A DNA stretch of 64,000 bases from Clostridia bacterium (GCA_017399965.1 JAFQAP010000027.1:156127-220126), one strand, 5' to 3'; shown: positions 52,875-64,000, counted from the first letter of the stretch. The notes: a model not told the origin generated them from the sequence alone. Numbers and translations: made by a program.

Positions 52875-54226
52875 TACTTTATTCCCCTTTGTGTATCTGT
52901 AAACTGAATTAGCTGTGTGTCTATATAATCGGTCCAGCCCAGCAAAAATGCGGTTAAAGGACTTACCGAATAATCCTGCAAAGGAAGGGAAAGGTACTTT
53001 TTGCTTAACATTATCTCATCGGGAAACAGCTCCGTAAGCTGCTCTGTGTCCTTCCTGCCGTAAAGCAGTTCTCCGCCGCAAAGCTGAAGCAGCATATACA
53101 CGTAGCTGGAAGGCTGGTGCCCTGCGTTCTTTGAATAATAGAACATAGCCCGCTCGCCGTAATAGGTGAGATAATCTGTATTTTCTTTATCGCATGGGAT
53201 GCAGTAATCGGAACCGTTTTTCCACACGTGGAACAAAACGCAAACTCCGTCATACCCTGCGGGGGTATTTTTTTCTATATATCCGTTAACGTCCACATAC
53301 ACGGTATTCCGGAACATAATATCCAAAAACGCCATTTCGTAATTGGCGGGAACGGAATCGCTGTGAACGTAAAACAGAGATTGAGTGTCTATTGCAAGGT
53401 TTGCGCTTGAATATCCCCTGCTTTTGGTAACGAGCCATTCGCAGGCGCGGTCTATATTATCCTCAACGTTTTTACGGTCGGAATCCTTCCAGGAGGTAAA
53501 ACTATCGTTAAGGAATACGTTTAACACCAAGAACTTACCTGCCAGTCTGGGTGCGCTTCCCACGTTCTGACGGGTGCTTAAATAAATGCTGTTTTCCCAG
53601 CCGGAAGCTTTTTGCACATCTATCTCGCTTTGCAGATAGGCAAAATACACGCTGTTTGCAAGCTTCCATTTACCGTTTACCTTTGCCATACCCAAAGAAA
53701 ACGTCTTGCCGGATATTTTTACGGAAATACTTGCGGAAGTATCGTCAAAAGAGATAATGCTTACGTCCGCTTGTCTTGCAGTGGCGGCAAAATCGTTTAT
53801 ATAGGAATACTTATATTCGGTCTTGCCGTCGCTGTTTATAACCGCGTCTTCGCCGTAATCGGGGTAAGATAACATTCTTTCCGCGATCTGTTCGTCTGCA
53901 TAGACGCTTTGCGCCAGAGAAAGCAAAGTCCCGTAATCCTCGTACTTGCCTTGGGCGGGCGTATAGTCTTTGCCCTCGTCACCGTTTGAAAGGGCGCCTC
54001 CCGCAAAAATGCCCATAAGAGTAATATCGTCCTCCACAAGCTTTTTCGCTTTTGCCAAAAGCTCATCTTTGCCGACAGGAAGATAATTCTCTTCCCCGCC
54101 GTTTTGGGAAACCTCATCCCCTGCGGAAGAAAATTCGCTGGTATCATCGGAAACGCCGCCTGCTCCCGAATCGCAGGAGCACAGCACCAAAAGGCTTATT
54201 AAAATTAAAACCAAAAGTTTTTTCAA
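52874..54226 (-). CDS. Lipoprotein resembling a metallopeptidase without its zinc site
   Basis: 450 residues. Lipobox in LLVLCSC after a TTG start (GGAG ten bases upstream), then a Ser/Glu linker. An N-terminal domain is followed by a probable peptidase-like region starting FLVLNVFLNDSFTSW (about 235). The segment YMLLQLCGGELLY lines up with HEILHLFGAEDLY of secreted zinc peptidases, but HExxH reads YMLLQ, so no zinc can be bound there. Function unknown. First gene of the pyrH run, with a strong promoter upstream and coupling to pyrH, which is an unusual operon head. Confidence 0.65.
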   Translation of the reverse strand: MKKLLVLILISLLVLCSCDSGAGGVSDDTSEFSSAGDEVSQNGGEENYLPVGKDELLAKAKKLVEDDITLMGIFAGGALSNGDEGKDYTPAQGKYEDYGTLLSLAQSVYADEQIAERMLSYPDYGEDAVINSDGKTEYKYSYINDFAATARQADVSIISFDDTSASISVKISGKTFSLGMAKVNGKWKLANSVYFAYLQSEIDVQKASGWENSIYLSTRQNVGSAPRLAGKFLVLNVFLNDSFTSWKDSDRKNVEDNIDRACEWLVTKSRGYSSANLAIDTQSLFYVHSDSVPANYEMAFLDIMFRNTVYVDVNGYIEKNTPAGYDGVCVLFHVWKNGSDYCIPCDKENTDYLTYYGERAMFYYSKNAGHQPSSYVYMLLQLCGGELLYGRKDTEQLTELFPDEIMLSKKYLSLPLQDYSVSPLTAFLLGWTDYIDTQLIQFTDTQRGIK

Positions 54227-54282
54227 ATAAAATCAACTCCAAAAACAAAAAGCAGAAAGAGAAAGATATAGTTAATCAGTTA

Positions 54283-54311
54283 ATTATAGCAGAATACTTT
54301 AATATAATCAA
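54283..54311 (-). promoter_or_regulatory. SigmaA-type promoter heading the pyrH-frr-...-polC run
   Basis: On the minus strand TTGATT (54306-54311), 17-base spacer, TATAAT (54283-54288), about 57 bases before the lipoprotein start. No terminator is obvious from here to the tRNA-Ala region 15 kb downstream. Confidence 0.75.
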
Positions 54312-54315
54312 CCTT

Positions 54316-54936
54316 TTATATAAATTTCTCCATTTTTTCGTTATAAAGACCGGTTCTGGTAATAAGATGGGAGCGCACTTTATCTCCCAGATATCCTATT
54401 GCAAGCGCGGGATTAAGACAGCGGTTGCAGGCGGCGCATACCGTCATTTCCACAACGCCGTCTTTTACGGACACGCTTTTAACAAATTCGGAAATATCCA
54501 CATCCTTGTATCCGCTTTTGGTCTTTTTGTTTATTACCATTTCGCCGGAAAGCTCGTCTCTCACCTCATCATCGGACATATCCGTGTCCAGCTTGATGGA
54601 ATAGGTGGCGTATGCACATTCGGATATATCCATAACGGGGGCGGCGGTATGCATTACCTCAAGTCCTTTGGGAAGCACGCGGTTTATTGCCGCCGTAATT
54701 TCATCAAAGGAAATATCCTCGTTATGTATGCGGAAATCAGCCGCTTCGTAAATACTTTCCTGAAAAATGGAAAGGGGCTGTATAAATACCAACCTTACGT
54801 GAGGGTTGTATCCTTCGGTATAAACTATATCCAGACCGCTTCTTGCCAGGGCGCGGGAGATGGCGCGGGAGATATCAAGGTGAGAGATATACCGTACAGA
54901 GCCTTTTTTGGAAAAAAACATTCTTACCGACAGCAT
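54316..54936 (-). CDS. Radical-SAM-associated DUF2344 protein (TIGR03936 type)
   Basis: 206 residues beginning with a typical VRMFFSKKGSVRYISHLD and later GLDIVYTEGYNPHVRL. In many bacteria this domain is fused to, or encoded beside, the TIGR03960 radical SAM protein, as here (13-base overlap). Two Cys in VCAACNRCLNP may carry metal. Role not established; tRNA modification has been suggested for the pair only by context. GGGAGG precedes the ATG. Confidence 0.85.
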   Translation of the reverse strand: MLSVRMFFSKKGSVRYISHLDISRAISRALARSGLDIVYTEGYNPHVRLVFIQPLSIFQESIYEAADFRIHNEDISFDEITAAINRVLPKGLEVMHTAAPVMDISECAYATYSIKLDTDMSDDEVRDELSGEMVINKKTKSGYKDVDISEFVKSVSVKDGVVEMTVCAACNRCLNPALAIGYLGDKVRSHLITRTGLYNEKMEKFI

Positions 54937-56762
54937 TTTCTTTCACCTCCCAGTTTGTTTGCACCGCAGGCGGAGCATTGTGTACGGCAATCGGGAGTGG
55001 TAACACCCATGCGGGCTTTTTCGCTTTCGCGGATAAGAAACTCCTTGGTTACGCCGCAATCAATATGGTCCCAGGGCAAAATCTCATCATAGGACATTTG
55101 TCTGTTTGCGTAAAACGCAGGGTCTAACCCTACGGATGCGAAGATATCCATCCACATATCAAAATCAAAGCATTCGTCCCAGCCGTCAAAACGCTGTCCC
55201 CGCTTGTTTGCCTCCAGAAGCGCCTTGGAAAGCTTTCTGTTGCCCTTGGCGAATATGGCTTCCACGTGGGAGACCTTGGATTCGTGCCAGGAATATCTTA
55301 TTTTGCGGGTCTTTATATTATCACGGAGAAGCATTTGCTTTCTGCGCAATTCTTCCATAGTATCCTGCTTTTCCCACTGGAAGGGGGTGAAAGGCTTGGG
55401 CACGAAGCAGGAAACGGATATGCCCACCTCCACCTTTCTGCCGGGACGCTTTACAGAATAAAATTCGTCCACTATGCTTTGGGAAAGGTTGGCGATACCC
55501 ACGATATCCTCGTCGGTTTCGGTGGGAAGACCGTTCATAAAATACAGTTTTAATGAATTTCTGCCGCCGTCAAAGGCTTTGCGGCAGGCGGAAAGTATCT
55601 CTTCTTCCGTAATGTTTTTGTTTATAACGTCACGCAGACGCTGTGTGCCCGCTTCGGGAGCGAAGGTCATACCGCTTTTGCGGACACTCATTACCTTTTC
55701 CATTAATTCCTCGTAAAATGCGTCTATACGCTGGGAGGGAAGAGAAAGGGAGACCTTTTTTTCGTCTGTCCATAAAAGGAGCTTATCTATAAGCTCGGGA
55801 AGACGGGTGTAATCCGAAACAGACAAGCAGGAAAGGGACATTTCCGAATATCCCGTGTTTTCAAAGCATTCCTTGGCGCAGGCGTTAATAACATCGGGTG
55901 TTTTTTCACGGTAAGGACGGTACACCATACCTGCCTGACAAAATCTGCACCCTCTTATACAGCCGCGGAATATTTCCATAACGATACGGTCGTGCACCGT
56001 TTCGATATAAGGTATCTCCGATTTCACGGGGTAATATACTTTATCCAGATCCTTGATTATTCTCTTTGTGATCTTCGCGGGCACGCCGTCGTGAGGAGTA
56101 AAGGAACGTATGGTGCCGTCTTCGTTATACTCCACATCGTAAAGAGAAGGAACGTAAAAGCCTTCAAGGGTGGTGGCGACAAGATATAAAAATTCTTTTT
56201 TTGTTTTGCCTTCCTTTTTACATTTTCTGTAAAGCTCCACAAGTTCGGGAATAGCCTCTTCCCCTTCGCCTATGGAAAAAACATCTACAAAATCCGCCAC
56301 AGGCTCGGGGTTATAGGTGCAGGGACCGCCTGCGATTATAAGGGGGTATTCTTCCCCTCTGTCCTTTGAAAGCAGAGGAATATGGGCAAGGGAAAGCATA
56401 TTTACCATATTGGTATAGCAAAGCTCGTATTGCAGGGTGAAGGCAACTATATCGAACTTATCCAGACTGTCTCCCGTTTCAAGGGAAAACAGCTTGGTGC
56501 CCGTTTCTCTCATCAAAGCTTCCATATCCACCCAAGGGGCAAAGGATTTTTCGCACCACACACCCTCAAGACGGTTTACACAACCCATAAGTATCTTCAT
56601 GCCCAGATTGGACATACCTATTTCGTATGTATCGGGAAAGCAAAAGCACATACGGGTGTCAACTTCATCCAAATTTTTTTGCGTTTCACCGTATTCGTTG
56701 CCCGTATACCTTCCCGGCTTTTCCACGCGGGAAAGCAGGTGGGAATATCTGTCTGTATTCAT
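54924..56762 (-). CDS. TIGR03960-type radical SAM protein with B12-binding-like domain
   Basis: 612 residues. N-terminal B12-binding-like region (CFCFPDTYEIGMSNLGMKIL), then the radical SAM motif IFRGCIRGCRFCQAG (CxxxCxxC, about 265) and FAPEAGTQRLRDVINK. The C-terminus has Cys-rich CRTQCSACGANKLGGERKCC. Works presumably with the DUF2344 protein downstream. Two bases after the serine hydrolase stop. Confidence 0.9.
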   Translation of the reverse strand: MNTDRYSHLLSRVEKPGRYTGNEYGETQKNLDEVDTRMCFCFPDTYEIGMSNLGMKILMGCVNRLEGVWCEKSFAPWVDMEALMRETGTKLFSLETGDSLDKFDIVAFTLQYELCYTNMVNMLSLAHIPLLSKDRGEEYPLIIAGGPCTYNPEPVADFVDVFSIGEGEEAIPELVELYRKCKKEGKTKKEFLYLVATTLEGFYVPSLYDVEYNEDGTIRSFTPHDGVPAKITKRIIKDLDKVYYPVKSEIPYIETVHDRIVMEIFRGCIRGCRFCQAGMVYRPYREKTPDVINACAKECFENTGYSEMSLSCLSVSDYTRLPELIDKLLLWTDEKKVSLSLPSQRIDAFYEELMEKVMSVRKSGMTFAPEAGTQRLRDVINKNITEEEILSACRKAFDGGRNSLKLYFMNGLPTETDEDIVGIANLSQSIVDEFYSVKRPGRKVEVGISVSCFVPKPFTPFQWEKQDTMEELRRKQMLLRDNIKTRKIRYSWHESKVSHVEAIFAKGNRKLSKALLEANKRGQRFDGWDECFDFDMWMDIFASVGLDPAFYANRQMSYDEILPWDHIDCGVTKEFLIRESEKARMGVTTPDCRTQCSACGANKLGGERKCCR

Positions 56763-56764
56763 TA

Positions 56765-57874
56765 TTACCGGGTTACCTCGCTTTCGGGAGTGAAAATATC
56801 GGCTCCGCCGTGCATCGCGGCGTGGAATTCGTTTACAAGAATGGTGATCGCCTTGAATTTATCGTAGGATTCGGTTTCCTTAACCTCGCTCTTGCTGAGT
56901 ATTACCAGAATGTAAGGATGCTCGCCTACATATATGGCACCGTCGTGCAAAGAAGGCTCGATAGTGTTGTCCTCTCCGTATTTATGGCCAACGGGAATAC
57001 CGCCGTCCACAGAGGTGATAAGCTCGTTATAAGTAGCTCGCTGCATACACTCAAGTACCCACGCGCCTTTTTCGCTTTCCACAGAATAAGCATAAATATC
57101 CTGCATCATAACTGCAAGGTCGGGTGCGGAGATAAGACCGTATTTATACCAGGTGGGCGCGCCTACGTTAGTGTTTTTGTTACCGATAGACGCAAGGTAA
57201 TCGGAAAACGCCTGCTGGTCGTATTTTTTGAGCAAATGGCGGTATGCCGTGTTGTCCGATTCGGTGATCATTATCTCCATAAGATATTCTGCGGTAAAGG
57301 ATTTACCCACGTCCGTGCTTTTGAGCACGCCCGAACCGCCCGAATAATAGGTTATGGTTATCTCTTCCGAAAGGTCAAAGCCGTTTTTAAGCATATACAC
57401 CGCAAGAGAAGGCTTTATAACAGAGCAGGTCTGGTATATGGCGGCGGTATTGTATCCCATCTGACAGCCCGTTTCAAGATCTATATACACAAAGGAAAAG
57501 GTATCTGCCGCTCTGCCCGTGTAGCCCTCAAGCATATACTTTTCGTCTGTGGGATACACAAACTTATTTCCCGTGCTGTAAAGGGTTTCCATAAAGGTTA
57601 CGAGATTTTGGAATTCAAACTCCGCGGCGGAAGAATTAAAATTGTATTCCAATTTTCCTTCTTTTACCGTCTCGGTTTTTTCAAACAGATTTACGGGAAT
57701 ATACACGCTTTCTTCGCTCTCTTCGCTTATTTCGCTTTGTTCGGGAAGAGATGTATCCGAAATTTCGCTGTTTTCGGGCACTTTGGAAATATCCGTTTCG
57801 GATACGTTTACATCACTTTCGCAGGAGGCGAGGAGAAGGCACAAAGCCAAAAGAATGATTACAAATTTTTTCAT
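56765..57874 (-). CDS. Serine hydrolase lipoprotein of the class A beta-lactamase fold
   Basis: 369 residues. Lipobox in LLLASC, a long Ser/Glu linker, then the penicillin-recognising fold: SxxK in [18 protein letters not shown] in [10 protein letters not shown], and the third box VGHKYGEDN with KYG in place of KTG. An N-terminal beta-strand [10 protein letters not shown] precedes it as usual. The likely role is cell wall related, as a transpeptidase- or carboxypeptidase-like enzyme, not antibiotic resistance. Start overlaps uvrA stop (ATGA). Confidence 0.8.
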   Translation of the reverse strand: MKKFVIILLALCLLLASCESDVNVSETDISKVPENSEISDTSLPEQSEISEESEESVYIPVNLFEKTETVKEGKLEYNFNSSAAEFEFQNLVTFMETLYSTGNKFVYPTDEKYMLEGYTGRAADTFSFVYIDLETGCQMGYNTAAIYQTCSVIKPSLAVYMLKNGFDLSEEITITYYSGGSGVLKSTDVGKSFTAEYLMEIMITESDNTAYRHLLKKYDQQAFSDYLASIGNKNTNVGAPTWYKYGLISAPDLAVMMQDIYAYSVESEKGAWVLECMQRATYNELITSVDGGIPVGHKYGEDNTIEPSLHDGAIYVGEHPYILVILSKSEVKETESYDKFKAITILVNEFHAAMHGGADIFTPESEVTR

Positions 57875-60672
57875 TTTTCAAGCACCTTTCTTAAAAATTG
57901 TCCCGTATAGCTGTTTTCGCATTTTGCTATTTCTTCGGGCGTACCTGCGGCGACGATAGTTCCGCCGCCGTCGCCCCCTTCGGGGCCAAGGTCTATAATG
58001 TGATCCGCTGTTTTTATAAGGTCTAAATTATGCTCGATAACAACGACGGTATTGCCCGTATCCACAAGGCGGTGAAGCACCTCGTTAAGCTTGTCCACAT
58101 CGTAGCTGTGGAGTCCCGTGGTAGGTTCGTCAAGAATATACAGAGTCTTTCCCGTGCTTCGCCGTGCAAGCTCTGTAGCCAGCTTCACTCTTTGGGCTTC
58201 GCCTCCCGAAAGGGTGGTGGAGGACTGACCGATCTTTATATATCCCAAGCCCACCAGAGAAAGAGTTTTAAGACGGCGGAAGATAGAAGGATAGTTTGCA
58301 AAGAATTCCATACCCTCGTCTACCGTCATTTCAAGTACGTCGTAAATATTTTTACCCTTGTACTTTACTTCAAGAGTTTCTCTGTTGTATCTTCTGCCCT
58401 TGCACACGTCGCACTTGACGTATACGTCGGGGAGAAAGTGCATTTCTATTTTTATGGTACCGTCGCCCTCGCAGGCTTCGCAGCGTCCCCCTTTAATGTT
58501 AAAGGAAAATCTGCCGTCCTTATAGCCTCTCGCCTTTGCATCGGGAGTAGAGGCATAGAGGGCGCGGATATCCGTAAACATACCCGTATAGGTGGCGGGG
58601 TTGGAGCGGGGTGTGCGTCCTATGGGGGATTGGTCTATCTGAATTACCTTGTCTATATTCTCAAGTCCCTCAATACCTTCGCATTTGCCGGGGTGAGCGC
58701 TTAATCTGCCCAAAGCACGGGCGGCTCCCTCGCACAGTACGGAGTTTATGAGAGAAGATTTTCCGCTGCCCGAAACTCCCGTAACACAGACGAATTTACC
58801 CAAAGGGATGTCCACGTCTATATTTTTAAGATTGTTCTGGGCAGCGCCCTTTACGGTGAGGAAAAGTCCGTTGCCTTTTCTCCGTTCACGGGGAACGGGA
58901 ATTACTCTTCTGCCCGAAAGGTATTCGGCGGTAACGGAATTTTCAGCCTTTAAAAGCTCCTCGGGAGTGCCGGAAAACAGCACTTCCCCTCCCCTTACGC
59001 CTGCGTAAGGGCCGATGTCCACGATATGATCTGCGCTCATCATCGTTTCTTCATCGTGCTCTACCACCAGCACGGTGTTGCCTAAATCACGCAGGGATTT
59101 AAGGGTATTGATAAGCTTGATATTGTCACGCTGGTGAAGTCCTATACTGGGCTCGTCCAAAACGTACATAACGCCCACAAGCGCGCTTCCCACCTGGGTG
59201 GCAAGGCGTATTCTCTGGGCTTCACCGCCCGAAAGACTGCCTGCGGCACGGGCAAGAGTAAGGTATTCCAGTCCCACGTTTTCAAGGAAGCCCAGACGGG
59301 AGTTTATCTCCTTTAAAATCTCCTTGGCAACCGCTTTTTCCGTTTCCGTAAGGGTGAGATCTCTGAAAAATCCGCGCAGGTCGGAAACCGACATACGGCA
59401 GAGCTCATCTATATTTTTGCCCCCTACGGTAACTGCCAGCGCTTCGGGACGGAGCCTTCTTCCCCCGCAGGAGGGGCAGGGCACGTGGTCCATAAAGGCT
59501 TCGTAATATTCACGGGATTCGGGAGATGTGTTGGAATCGTATCTCCGCTTTACCATATTCACGATACCCTCGAATTTGGGTATATGATAGTTTCTGCGCA
59601 CGTATTTATTGCCGTAAAGCAGCACGTGCAGACCTTCTTCCGACATATCCTTTATGGGAGTATGCACATCCCAGCCGTAATGCTTGCCCACTTGGGTGAA
59701 GGCATCATAGGTGTAGCTGCCGGGATCAAAGGTTTTAAACCCGTTGCATATGACCGCGCCCGAAAAGAGAGAAAGCGATTTATCGGGTATAAGCCTATCG
59801 GGCGAAACTACGTAGTTCATACCGATACCCGAGCAATCCTCGCAGGCGCCCACGGGGCTGTTAAAGGAAAACAGACGGGGCTCCAATTCCCCAAGAGATA
59901 TGCCGTGCTCGGGGCAGGCGTAATTTTGGGAAAACCGTAAGATCTCTCCCGTATCTGCCAGCATTATTTTTATAATACCGTTTGAAAGGTTTGCGGCGGT
60001 TTCTATACTGTCTGTAAGACGGGAGGAAATTCCCTCTGCCCGCATAACAAGACGGTCTACAACTATATCTATATCGTGCTTTAAGTTTTTGTCCAGTGCG
60101 GGAACTTCGGAAAGATCGTAAAGATTTCCGTCCACGTATGCGCGGACAAAGCCTCCGCGGCGTGCATCGTCCAGCACCTTTTCGTGCATACCTTTTTTGC
60201 CCGAAACTACGGGAGCAAGCACCATAAAGCGGGTGCCTTCATCAAGAGTGAGCACACGGGAAACTATTTCGTCTATGCTCTGCTGTTTTATGGGCAGACC
60301 GCACACGGGGCAGTGAGGCACACCGATACGGGCGTACATAAGACGGATATAATCGTATATTTCGGTAACCGTGCCCACGGTGGAACGGGGGTTTTTGGAG
60401 GTGGTCTTTTGGTCTATGGCTATGGCGGGAGAAAGCCCCTCTATAAAATCCACATCGGGCTTATCAAGCTGTCCCAAAAACTGTCTTGCGTAAGAGGACA
60501 GAGATTCCACAAAGCGTCTGTGTCCTTCGGCATAAATGGTATCGAAGGCGAGAGAGGATTTACCCGAACCCGAAAGCCCCGTAAAAACGGTAAGCTTATT
60601 GCGGGGAACGGTAACGGAAATGTTTTTTAAATTGTGGGTTCGTGCGCCTTTTACCTTGATTTCTGTTTCCAT
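57871..60672 (-). CDS. uvrA: Excinuclease ABC subunit A
   Basis: Damage-recognition ATPase of nucleotide excision repair. 933 residues: two ABC domains with Walker [16 protein letters not shown] and [12 protein letters not shown], zinc Cys pairs [18 protein letters not shown] and CDVCKGRR, signatures [12 protein letters not shown] and [12 protein letters not shown]. Nine bases after uvrB. Confidence 0.97.
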   Translation of the reverse strand: METEIKVKGARTHNLKNISVTVPRNKLTVFTGLSGSGKSSLAFDTIYAEGHRRFVESLSSYARQFLGQLDKPDVDFIEGLSPAIAIDQKTTSKNPRSTVGTVTEIYDYIRLMYARIGVPHCPVCGLPIKQQSIDEIVSRVLTLDEGTRFMVLAPVVSGKKGMHEKVLDDARRGGFVRAYVDGNLYDLSEVPALDKNLKHDIDIVVDRLVMRAEGISSRLTDSIETAANLSNGIIKIMLADTGEILRFSQNYACPEHGISLGELEPRLFSFNSPVGACEDCSGIGMNYVVSPDRLIPDKSLSLFSGAVICNGFKTFDPGSYTYDAFTQVGKHYGWDVHTPIKDMSEEGLHVLLYGNKYVRRNYHIPKFEGIVNMVKRRYDSNTSPESREYYEAFMDHVPCPSCGGRRLRPEALAVTVGGKNIDELCRMSVSDLRGFFRDLTLTETEKAVAKEILKEINSRLGFLENVGLEYLTLARAAGSLSGGEAQRIRLATQVGSALVGVMYVLDEPSIGLHQRDNIKLINTLKSLRDLGNTVLVVEHDEETMMSADHIVDIGPYAGVRGGEVLFSGTPEELLKAENSVTAEYLSGRRVIPVPRERRKGNGLFLTVKGAAQNNLKNIDVDIPLGKFVCVTGVSGSGKSSLINSVLCEGAARALGRLSAHPGKCEGIEGLENIDKVIQIDQSPIGRTPRSNPATYTGMFTDIRALYASTPDAKARGYKDGRFSFNIKGGRCEACEGDGTIKIEMHFLPDVYVKCDVCKGRRYNRETLEVKYKGKNIYDVLEMTVDEGMEFFANYPSIFRRLKTLSLVGLGYIKIGQSSTTLSGGEAQRVKLATELARRSTGKTLYILDEPTTGLHSYDVDKLNEVLHRLVDTGNTVVVIEHNLDLIKTADHIIDLGPEGGDGGGTIVAAGTPEEIAKCENSYTGQFLRKVLEK

Positions 60673-60681
60673 ATATTTTCC

Positions 60682-62631
<1,950 letters not shown>

Positions 62632-62758
62632 TTTCCCGCCTCCTTAAAAGCAATAACTTATCATTTTATTCTAACATATATTTGTTAAAAAATAAAGAGG
62701 AATTGTTAAATTCTTTAAAAATCAAAGAGGGCTTTGTGTTTTAAGAGGGTTGCGGTTT
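62632..62758. promoter_or_regulatory. Divergent region between uvrB and the XRE regulator, with a dyad
   Basis: AT-rich. An imperfect dyad TAACATAT/ATTTGTTA (62672-62687) could be an operator. It does not match the GAAC-N4-GTTC LexA box of Firmicutes. No confident promoter hexamers were found. Confidence 0.25.
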
Positions 62759-63076
62759 ATGGACTTAATCGGCATTGGAAAAAGAATAAGGGCGCAAAGA
62801 GAGTATCTGGGTATGACGCGAGAATCGCTTGCGGAAAAATTAGATATAACTCCGAAGTTTTGTTCCGACATTGAATTGGGAATAAAAGGCATGTCTGCAA
62901 ACACCTTGTGTAACATCGCCGATGTTTTGTCACTTTCTACAGATTACATTCTTTTCGGCGTTAATAAAGATTCTCTCGATAACACGATCTCCGCTTTACT
63001 TCGCAAGCGCCCGTCTTCAAAACTGGTTCACCTTGAAAGTATTATAAAAGCGTATATTTCCGCAGTAAACGAATAA
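62759..63076 (+). CDS. XRE-family helix-turn-helix regulator
   Basis: 105 residues. The DNA-binding domain fills the first 68: IGKRIRAQREYLGMTRESLA, EKLDITPKFCSDIELGIKG, MSANTLCNIADVLSLSTDYIL. A 37-residue tail has no recognised domain. Small single-domain regulators of this kind are common in Clostridia; targets unknown. GAGGG nine bases before the ATG; a TTG three codons upstream is less likely. Confidence 0.85.
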   Translation: MDLIGIGKRIRAQREYLGMTRESLAEKLDITPKFCSDIELGIKGMSANTLCNIADVLSLSTDYILFGVNKDSLDNTISALLRKRPSSKLVHLESIIKAYISAVNE

Positions 63077-63143
63077 TGAGCTTGATTCGTGTTGCCGTCT
63101 GCATATTTTCCCTTAAAAATATAAAAAATTCACATTCAGTCTA

Positions 63144-63172
63144 TTGCCTTTTTCGGGCGGGTGGTATATAAT
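63144..63172 (+). promoter_or_regulatory. Promoter of the PsbP-like lipoprotein gene
   Basis: TTGCCT (63144-63149), 17-base spacer, TATAAT (63167-63172). The short leader ends at the ATG at 63198. Confidence 0.7.
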
Positions 63173-63197
63173 ACGGGGAGAAAGCGAGGAAACACAC

Positions 63198-63740
63198 ATG
63201 AAAAAGATGATTTTTGCCCTTATTGCGGCTTGTATGATATTTTCTCTTTGCGCCTGCGGAAGCGGTGAAGAGCCCGACGTTACCGTGCCCGAAGGAATGG
63301 TTTACGTTAAGAACGACGTTATAAACGTGGCTTTGTGCCACCCCTTTGAATGGACTGTGGACAGAAACGACGGTATGCTCTCTCTTTTAAAGGATACCTC
63401 CTCTTCTTCCATGGTCAGCACCTACGCCAGCCTTTCCGTTACCAAATACGGTACCGACGCCCAGAATTACAAGGATTACTGGAAAACATACGAAGAAAGA
63501 CTTTCCGACGAGCTTAAGGAATACAAGGCTGTAAAGACCGAAGAAATTAAGGTAGACGGCAACACCGCAGGCAAATACCACTACACCGCCAAGGTGGACG
63601 GAAACACATATCACTTCGTTCAGGTGGTGGCTGTAGGCGGATATTCCGCGTATATTATCACCCTCACTGCCAGCGAAAAGGATTTCGAAAGCGTAAACGC
63701 AGATTTTGATAAAATAATTTCTAATTTTTATTTCAATTAG
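63198..63740 (+). CDS. Lipoprotein with PsbP/DcrB-like domain
   Basis: 180 residues. Lipobox in FSLCACGSG after MKKMIFALIAACMI. The remaining domain (about 40-180) has the PsbP-like beginning VINVALCHPFEWTVDRNDGM and ends FESVNADFDKIISNFYFN, as in DUF1795/DcrB-type proteins. Surface exposed; function unknown. Its promoter gives a start at 63198; an 18-codon upstream extension would include the promoter and is rejected. Confidence 0.75.
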   Translation: MKKMIFALIAACMIFSLCACGSGEEPDVTVPEGMVYVKNDVINVALCHPFEWTVDRNDGMLSLLKDTSSSSMVSTYASLSVTKYGTDAQNYKDYWKTYEERLSDELKEYKAVKTEEIKVDGNTAGKYHYTAKVDGNTYHFVQVVAVGGYSAYIITLTASEKDFESVNADFDKIISNFYFN

Positions 63741-63743
63741 GTA

Positions 63744-63772
63744 TTGACAAACAAAAAGACTTGTGATATACT
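63744..63772 (+). promoter_or_regulatory. Promoter of tRNA-Val
   Basis: TTGACA (63744-63749), 17-base spacer, TATACT (63767-63772), starting only 4 bases after the lipoprotein stop. Confidence 0.85.
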
Positions 63773-63787
63773 TTACAAGTCGAACAC

Positions 63788-63864
63788 GGGGGCTTAGCTC
63801 AGTTGGTTAGAGCACCTGCCTTACAAGCAGGGGGTCACAGGTTCGAGTCCTGTAGCCCCCACCA
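63788..63864 (+). tRNA. tRNA-Val (anticodon TAC)
   Basis: 77 bases with encoded CCA. Acceptor GGGGGCT/AGCCCCC, D-arm GCTC...GAGC, anticodon stem CCTGC/GCAGG with loop CTTACAA, T-arm ACAGG-TTCGAGT-CCTGT. Anticodon TAC reads GTA, GTG and possibly other Val codons. Confidence 0.97.
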
Positions 63865-63900
63865 GAAAACGACAGATTCCGACAGGAATCTGTCGTTTTC
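63865..63900 (+). terminator. Terminator of tRNA-Val
   Basis: 16-bp perfect stem GAAAACGACAGATTCC/GGAATCTGTCGTTTTC directly after the CCA, with a GACA loop. The hairpin array begins within four bases. Confidence 0.88.
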
Positions 63901-63903
63901 AAC

Positions 63904-63999
63904 TAAATCCACCCTTGCGGGTGGGTGAAATATTGCTTTGCAATGTGAAATACGCCTGCGGCGTGTGAAATTCGCCTCGACGGCGAGTGGGTGGATTTA
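63904..63999. repeat. Hairpin array with GTGAAAT spacers, beside tRNA-Val
   Basis: 96 bases bounded by the same perfect 11-bp inverted repeats as the copy near 38.7 kb, TAAATCCACCC and GGGTGGATTTA. Spacers GTGAAAT at 63925, 63945 and 63965, exactly 20 bases apart. Hairpins: CCACCC-TTGC-GGGTGG, ATTGC-TTT-GCAAT, ACGCC-TGC-GGCGT, TCGCC-TCGA-CGGCGA. The element touches the right edge of the window and may continue. Confidence 0.88.
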
Positions 64000-64000
64000 A

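Noticed and set aside
62672..62687. LexA (SOS) box upstream of uvrB
   Set aside because: The dyad TAACATATATTTGTTA has the wrong spacing and sequence for the GAAC-N4-GTTC box, so it was kept only as a low-confidence dyad.

Overview
The window comes from a chromosome of a spore-lineage Firmicute, most likely an anaerobic Clostridia (Oscillospirales-like) bacterium. Evidence for this is a Gram-positive type PolC, RNase J, RbgA, Spo0A, SpoIVB, rubrerythrin with a PerR-type regulator, the MEP isoprenoid pathway, DUF1540, and consistent AGGAGG-type ribosome binding sites with TTGACA/TATAAT promoters. Genus is not resolvable by eye. No prophage, transposase or CRISPR array was seen.

Layout. 1-5.5 kb (minus): 5' end of a TrkH/KtrB potassium channel subunit, a methyltransferase, a large DUF4855 lipoprotein and murA. 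5.7-8.2 kb (plus): RNase J and an SDR reductase. 8.2-11.6 kb (minus): an AT-richer pair, a secreted metzincin-like protease and a lipoprotein. 11.8-17.5 kb (plus): rplS with its own promoter and leader, then lepB-rbgA-rnhB-yraN-thrC packed tightly, then a phosphoesterase and a small membrane protein carrying a GGADGPT motif. 17.5-23.6 kb (minus): a hairpin array, a serine hydrolase, and a MarR regulator with a heterodimeric ABC exporter. 24-28.5 kb: perR-rbr, spo0A, pcp, an AT-rich orphan and spoIVB. 28.6-38.5 kb (minus): a YgiQ radical SAM protein, three paralogous solute-binding lipoproteins, a degenerate helicase-like protein and an SGNH hydrolase. 38.8-54.3 kb (minus): tRNA-Ala at the downstream end of a long run of genes: lipoprotein-pyrH-frr-uppS-cdsA-dxr-rseP-ansA-ispG-polC-asnC-aminotransferase-ispE. 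54.3-62.6 kb (minus): uvrB-uvrA-serine hydrolase and a split radical SAM pair. 62.7-64 kb (plus): an XRE regulator, a lipoprotein and tRNA-Val.

The most unusual feature is a set of modular hairpin arrays. Three arrays (about 17548-17754, 38623-38789 and 63904-63999) consist of short hairpins with different stem sequences, separated by a constant 7-base spacer. The first array uses TCGATAT/ATATCGA, the second ATGAAAT/ATTTCAT and the third GTGAAAT. In the first two, spacer orientation flips at a point marked by TAAATCC. The second and third share perfect 11-bp terminal inverted repeats and each begins directly after the terminator of a tRNA gene. The first provides the 3' end of a serine hydrolase gene. 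I do not recognise these as a named family.

Other points of interest: Spo0A has Glu in place of the phospho-acceptor Asp; its promoter lies in a cluster of six TTGGCA-type motifs; one lipoprotein looks like a metallopeptidase that has lost its HExxH; and the helicase-like protein has lost its catalytic motifs. All coordinates and motifs were read by eye. Family assignments rest on recognised motifs and overall resemblance, not on database searches.
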